Source: Glandiceps talaboti
Lineage: Eukaryota; Hemichordata; Enteropneusta; Spengelidae
DNA length: 64,000 bases
Direction of reading: 5' to 3'
Assembly (NCBI RefSeq): GCF_964340395.1
Contig: NC_135562.1
Coordinates: forward strand, 22,805,173 to 22,869,172
Shown: positions 57,945 through 64,000 of the stretch, piece after piece
Layout of the letters: the number at the start of each line of letters is the position of its first letter
How positions within the stretch are numbered: position 1 is the stretch's first letter
Notes under the pieces: model-generated
Seen by the model: the letters and a program-made list of their open reading frames with translations, nothing else
What the model was told of the DNA's origin: nothing
Database searches by the model: none
Position numbers and translations under genes: made by a program

Positions 57945-60900
57945 TCAAGTGACCACACATTGTATTATGTATACCATTGCAATCTCTCCTATCAAGTCCT
58001 CAACTATTGGTCACCTACATTGTATTATGTATACCATTGCAATCTATCCTACCAAGTCCTCAACTATTGGTCACCTACATTGTATTATGTATACCTTTGC
58101 AATCTCTCCTATCAAGTCCTCAACTATTGGTCACCTACATTGTATTATGAATACCATTGCAATCTATCCTACCAAGTCCTCAACTACATGTATTGGTCAC
58201 CTACATTGTATTATGAATACCATTGCAATCTATCCTACCAAGTCCTCAACTACATGTATTGGTCACCTACATTGTATTATGTATACCATTGCAATCTATC
58301 CTACCAAGTCCTCAACTATTGGTCCCCTACATTGTATTGTGTATACCATTGCAATCTATCCTACCAAGTCCTCAACTATTGGTCACCTACATTGTACTAT
58401 GTATACCATTGCAATCTATCCTACCAAGTCCTCATCTATTGGTCACCTACATTGTATTATGTATACCATTGCAATCTATCCTATCAAGTCACCAACTATT
58501 AGTCACCTACATTGTATTATGTATACCATTGCAATCTATCCTACCAAGTCACCTACATTGTACTATGTATACCATTGCAATCTCTCCTATCAAGTCCTCA
58601 ACTATTGGTCACCTACATTATAATATATATACCATTGCAATCTATCACACTGACTCAACTATTGGTCACCTACATTGTATTATGTATACCATTGCCATCT
58701 CTCATACTGACTCCTCAACTATTGGTCACCTACATTGTATTATGTATACCATTGCAATCTCTCCTACCAATTCATCAATTATTGGTCACCTACATTGTAT
58801 TATGTATACCATTACCATCTCTCATACTGACTCCTCAACTATTGGTCACCTACATTGTATTATGTATACCATTGCCATCTCTCATACTAAATCCTGGTCA
58901 CCTACATTATGTAGTATTGTGTATACTTTTGCAATCTACCATACTGAATCCTCAACTATTGGTCACCTACATATATGTAGTATTGTGTATACCTTTGCAA
59001 TCTATCATTCCAAGTCCTCAACTATTGGTCACCTACATTGTATTATGTATACCATTGCAATCTATCCTACCAAGTCCTTAACTATTGGTCACCTACATTG
59101 TATTATGAATACCATTGCAATCTCTCATACTGAATCCTGGTCACCTACATATATATGCAATATATCATACAGAGTCCTCAACTTTTGCTCAACTACATAG
59201 TATTATGTATACCATTGCCATCTATCCTACCAAGTCCTCAACTATTGATCACCTACATTGTATTATGAATACCATTGCCATCTATCATACCAAGTCCTCA
59301 TCTATTGGTCATACACATTGTATTATGTATACCATGCCAATCTCTCCTACCAATTCATCAGTTATCATACCAATTATCATACCAAGTCCTCAACTATTGG
59401 TCACTTACATTGCCTTATGAATACCATTGCCATCTCTCATCCCAAGTCCTCAGCTATTGGTCATCTACATTGCATTATGTATACCATTGCAATCTATCCT
59501 ACCAAGTCCTCAACTATTGGTCGCCTACATTGTATTATGTATACCTTTGCAATATATCCTACCAAGTCCTCAACTATTGGTCACCTACATTGTACTATGT
59601 ATACCATTGCAATCTATCCTACCAAGTCCTCATCTATTGGTCACCTACATTGTATTATGTATACCATTGCAATCTATCCTATCAAGTCACCAACTATTGG
59701 TCACCTACATTGTATTATGTATACCATTGCAATCTATCCTACCAAGTCACCTACATTGTACTATGTATACCATTGCAATCTCTCCTATCAAGTCCTCAAC
59801 TATTGGTCACCTACATTATAATATATATACCATTGCAATCTATCACACTGACTCAACTATTGGTCACCTACATTGTATTATGTATACCATTGCCATCTCT
59901 CATACTGACTCCTCAACTATTGGTCACCTACATTGTATTATGTATACCATTGCAATCTCTCCTACCAATTCATCAATTATTGGTCACCTACATTGTATTA
60001 TGTATACCATTACCATCTCTCATACTGACTCCTCAACTATTGGTCACCTACATTGTATTATGTATACCATTGCCATCTCTCATACTAAATCCTGGTCACC
60101 TACATTATGTAGTATTGTGTATACTTTTGCAATCTACCATACTGAATCCTCAACTATTGGTCACCTACATATATGTAGTATTGTGTATACCTTTGCAATC
60201 TATCATTCCAAGTCCTCAACTATTGGTCACCTACATTGTATTATGTATACCATTGCAATCTATCCTACCAAGTCCTTAACTATTGGTCACCTACATTGTA
60301 TTATGAATACCATTGCAATCTCTCATACTGAATCCTGGTCACCTACATATATATGCAATATATCATACAGAGTCCTCAACTTTTGCTCAACTACATAGTA
60401 TTATGTATACCATTGCCATCTATCCTACCAAGTCCTCAACTATTGATCACCTACATTGTATTATGAATACCATTGCCATCTATCATACCAAGTCCTCATC
60501 TATTGGTCATACACATTGTATTATGTATACCATGCCAATCTCTCCTACCAATTCATCAGTTATCATACCAATTATCATACCAAGTCCTCAACTATTGGTC
60601 ACTTACATTGCCTTATGAATACCATTGCCATCTCTCATCCCAAGTCCTCAGCTATTGGTCATCTACATTGCATTATGTATACCATTGCAATCTATCATAC
60701 CAAGTCCTCAACTATTGGTCGCCTACATTGTATTATGTATACCTTTGCAATATATCCTTCCACGTTCTCAACTATTGGTCACCTACATTGTATTATATAT
60801 ACCATTGCAATCTATCCTATCAAGTCCTCAACTATTGATCACCTACATTGCATTATGAATACCATTGCAATCTATCATACCAAGTCCTCAAGTATTGGTC

Positions 60901-63130
60901 ACCTACATATTATTATGTATACCATTGCAATCTATCCTACCAAGTCCTCAACTATTGGTCACCTACATATTATTATGAATACCATTGCAATCTATCCTAC
61001 CAAGTCCTCAACTATTGGTCACCTACATATTATTATGTATACCATAGCAATCTGTCCTACCAAGTCCACAACTATTGGTCACCTACATATTATTATGAAT
61101 ACCATTGCAATCTATCACACTGACTCCTCAACTATTGGTCAACAACATTGCATTATGTATACCTTTGCAATCTATCCTAGCAAATCCTCAACTATTGGTC
61201 ACCTACATTGTATTATGAATACCATTGCCATTTATCCTACCAAGTCCTCAACTATTGGTCATGTACATTGTATTATGTATACCATTGCAATCTATCCTAC
61301 CAAGTCCTCAGCTATTGGTCACCTACATTGTATTATGTATACCATAGCAATCTATCCTACCAAGTCCTCAACTATTGGTCACCTGCATTGTATCATGTAT
61401 ACCATTGCCATCTCTCATACTGACTCCTCAACTATTGGTCACCTACATTGTATTATACCAAGTCCTCAACTTTTGGTCAACTACATTGTATAATATATAA
61501 CCTTAAAATCTATCATACCAAGTCCTCAACTATTGGTCACTTACATTACATTATGAATACCATTGCCATCTCTCATACTGAATCCTGGTCACCTACATAT
61601 ATATGCAATATATCATACAAAGTTCTCAACGTTTGGTCACCTACATATTATTATGTATACCATAGCAATCTATCCTACCAAGTCCTCAACTATTGGTCAC
61701 CTACATAGTATTATGTATACCTTTGCAATTTATCCTACCAAGTCCTCAACCATTGGTCACCTACGTAGTATTATCTATACCATTGCAATATATCCAAACA
61801 AGTCCTCAACTATTGGTCACCTACATTGTATTATATATACCATTGCAATTACATTATGTATACCATTGCCATCTATCCTACCAAGTCCTTAACTATTGGT
61901 CACTTACATTGTATTATGAATACCATTGCGATCTATCATTCGAAGTCCTTAACTATTGGTCACCTACATATTATTATGTATACCATAGCAATCTGTCCTA
62001 CCAAGTCCTCAACTATTGGTCACCTACATATTATTATGTATACCATAGCAATCTGTCCTACCAAGTCCTCAACTATTGGTCACCTACATATTATTATGAA
62101 TACCATTGCAATCTATCCTACCAAGTCCTCAACTATTGGTCACCTACATATTATTATGTATACCATAGCAATCTGTCCTACCAAGTCCTCAACTATTGGT
62201 CACCTACATATTATTATGAATACCATTGCAATCTATCCTACCAAGTCCTCAACTATTGGTCACCTACATATTATTATGTATACCATAGCAATCTGTCCTA
62301 CCAAGTCCTCAACTATTGGTCACCTACATATTATTATGAATACCATTGCAATCTATCACACTGACTGCTCAACTATTGGTCAACAACATTGTATTATGTA
62401 TACCATTGCAATCTATCCTACCAAGTCCTTAACTATTGGTCACCTACATTGTATTATGTATACCATTGCCATCTATCCTACCAAGTCCTCAACTACATGT
62501 ATTGGTCACCTACATTGTATTATGTATACCATTGCAATCTATCCTACCAAGTCCTCAACTATTGGTCACCTACATTGTATTATGTATACCATTGCAATCT
62601 ATCCTACCAAGTCCTCAACTATTGGTCACCTACATTGTATTATGTATACCATTGCAATCTATCCTACCAAGTCCTCAACTATTGGTCACCTACATTGTAT
62701 TATGTATACCATTGCAATCTATCCTACCAAGTCCTCAACTATTGGTCACCTACATTGTATTATGTATATCATTGCAATCTATCCTACCAAGTCCTTAACT
62801 ATTGGTTACCTACATCGTATTATGTATACCATTGCAATCTATCCTACCAAGTCCTCAACTATTGGTTACCTACATCGTATTATGTATACCATTGCAATCT
62901 ATCCTACCAAGTCCTTAACTATTGGTTACCTACATCGTATTATGTATACCATTGCAATCTATCCTACCAAGTCCTTAACTATTGGTTACCTACATCGTAT
63001 TATGTATACCATTGCAATCTATCATACCAAGTCCTCAACTATTGGTTACCTACATCGTATTATGTGTACCATTGCAATCTATCATACCAAGTCATCAACT
63101 ATTCGTCATCTACATTTTATTATTGATACC
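57945..63130 (+). repeat. 60-bp satellite array, about 86 units
   Basis: The unit begins ATTGTATTATGTATACCATT, continues GCAATCTATCCTACCAAGTC and ends CTCAACTATTGGTCACCTAC. Three organisation zones are visible: simple units with CATGTATT inserts (57945-58380), a 1198-bp higher-order duplication (58382-60777), and a zone with alternating TATGTAT/CATAGCAATCTG and TATGAAT/CATTGCAATCTA units that form a 120-bp dimer (60900-62370). The last units (62380-63130) are the most uniform. All three plus frames lack stops in the unit, giving open frames up to 455 codons. These are not accepted as genes. Confidence 0.97.
58382..60777. repeat. 1198-bp higher-order tandem duplication
   Basis: 58382-59579 and 59580-60777 are almost identical, including rare variants such as TATAATATATATACC (58617 and 59815) and the TATATATGCAATATATC interruption (59149 and 60347). 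The constant offset of 1198 bp shows a single recent duplication of a block of about 20 units. Confidence 0.93.
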
Positions 63131-63735
63131 ACTCCGCATATAGGAAAACATATAGCCATTCTTGTTGTTGATGATGATGATGATGATTTGTAACTTCTCT
63201 CTTGTTGATGCTTGTCAGTATTCATTTATTTATTTATTCATTTATTTATTTATAGTTTGGTTATTTTTTGTTTGTTTGTGTGTGTGTTTGTTTGTTTGTT
63301 TTCGTAAACATAACTAACTTAATCTAAGTGTCCTGTGGTTTGAATATGTGTTCAGGATGCTGAACACATTTAGGAGTGTACACAAGATGGATCTTTGGAG
63401 ATTTATGGAGCCTGCAGTATTTACAGGGGGAGGGCCAGAGGAAATCACACATGGTCTGTTAAGTAAAACATGACACTCCTCATGACAATTGCATACACTG
63501 AACTTTCATCACTATTCCCATTATATGTATACATACTAATTAAATACTTTTGAGTCTTGACCCTGTATTAGAAAGCAATATTTGTACATATCAAGTGACA
63601 AACATTAAAAGACTGGCTAGTTACCTTTCTCATGTAATCATACACAAAATATTTAGTATCGAAAACATGCTTTCCATGTTTGGCATACTCTGCCTGGTCT
63701 GGTCACTTATAAACGTTCCCCAATATCATTGTCAT
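63131..63735. other. Simple repeats after the satellite, no gene
   Basis: (GAT)n at 63170-63187, (ATTT)n at 63226-63256 and (GTTT)n at 63270-63301. No exon was recognised. Confidence 0.5.
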
Positions 63736-63737
63736 CA

Positions 63738-63944
63738 TCAATCATCATCATCATCACCTTCACCTTCAGTATTGCCATTATCAGTGCTATTCTCATCGGA
63801 CTCACTGTCACTACTTGAGTCAGAACATGTATCACTGTCCGTGTTCTCTATGACATTCAAAATATCATCATCATCATCATCATCATCATTACTGCTACCA
63901 TCGCCATTATCATCATTTGAAAGGCTATACATATATTTCTTCAA
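63738..63944 (-). CDS. Acidic open frame, doubtful
   Basis: 68 codons on the minus strand. There is an Asp run, then DILNVIENTDSDTCSDSSSD and SESDENSTDNGNTEGEG. The Asp runs come from CAT/ATC trinucleotide repeats, but the middle part is not repetitive and has acidic Ser-rich character such as is found in chromatin-associated proteins. There is no clear splice context. It is probably a repeat by-product, with a small chance of being an exon of a gene continuing beyond the window. Confidence 0.15.
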   Translation of the reverse strand: MKKYMYSLSNDDNGDGSSNDDDDDDDDILNVIENTDSDTCSDSSSDSESDENSTDNGNTEGEGDDDDD

Positions 63945-64000
63945 TAAAAGAGTGATAAACCAGTTACTATAGCTGTTAATTATATGTAGATATTATAACA

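Noticed and set aside
57933-63193. Long plus-strand open frames up to 455 codons
   Set aside because: They follow the 60-bp satellite unit in all three frames, have no splice or start context and no domain.

Overview
The window looks like nuclear DNA of a metazoan, most likely a marine invertebrate. It is AT-rich and gene-poor. Coding sequence appears as short exons with GT-AG borders far apart, and most of the length is transposons, tandem arrays and microsatellites. The species cannot be fixed from the sequence. Nothing bacterial or organellar is present, and I see no rRNA, functional tRNA or CRISPR array.

Genes. Two recognisable families occur on the plus strand. Three exons at 554-620, 902-1122 and 9734-9900 encode pieces of a kinesin-II (KIF3B/KRP95-like) motor head and neck. 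Exons at 13016-13094 and 26905-27032 encode pieces of a KSR-like (kinase suppressor of Ras) kinase domain. Both are damaged. The kinesin has lost its switch II exon, the switch I arginine and several residues. The KSR part has lost two middle exons, the metal-binding Asn and the Phe of DFG. Intron phases nevertheless match from one exon to the next across both families, including small candidate exons at 12442-12499 and 31133-31174. A chimeric kinesin-KSR transcript, or a decayed remnant of one, is therefore a testable hypothesis. Weaker candidate exons lie at 46389-46459 and 55306-56805.

Mobile elements. The kinesin intron holds a 6.5-kb element (1500-8005) with CAG-type inverted ends and a perfect 8-bp target duplication; it carries two head-to-head coding remnants. 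The KSR intron holds a 2.4-kb element with CAGTG ends (13192-15579), an inverted-repeat element (about 16660-17630), a 5'-truncated LINE on the minus strand (17716-21800; endonuclease, reverse transcriptase and an ORF1 tail with an esterase-like motif; two frameshifts), and a 2.56-kb element with about 150-bp inverted ends and a 9-bp target duplication that has picked up a RecQ-like helicase fragment (22259-24820). Further right are a TTAA-type element (36167-38401) whose empty site survives in a second copy of the host repeat, a 1.2-kb element (48833-50039), a hAT transposase fragment (51046-51390), and a Ty3/gypsy remnant split by a tRNA-like SINE (52225-52935).

Tandem DNA. Arrays with units of 48, 57, 40, 64, 112, 48, 24 and 60 bp occur along the window. 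The largest is a 60-bp satellite filling 57945-63130, with a 1198-bp higher-order duplication and a 120-bp dimer phase. Long open frames there and in the (TATG)n tracts are consequences of repeat composition rather than genes.
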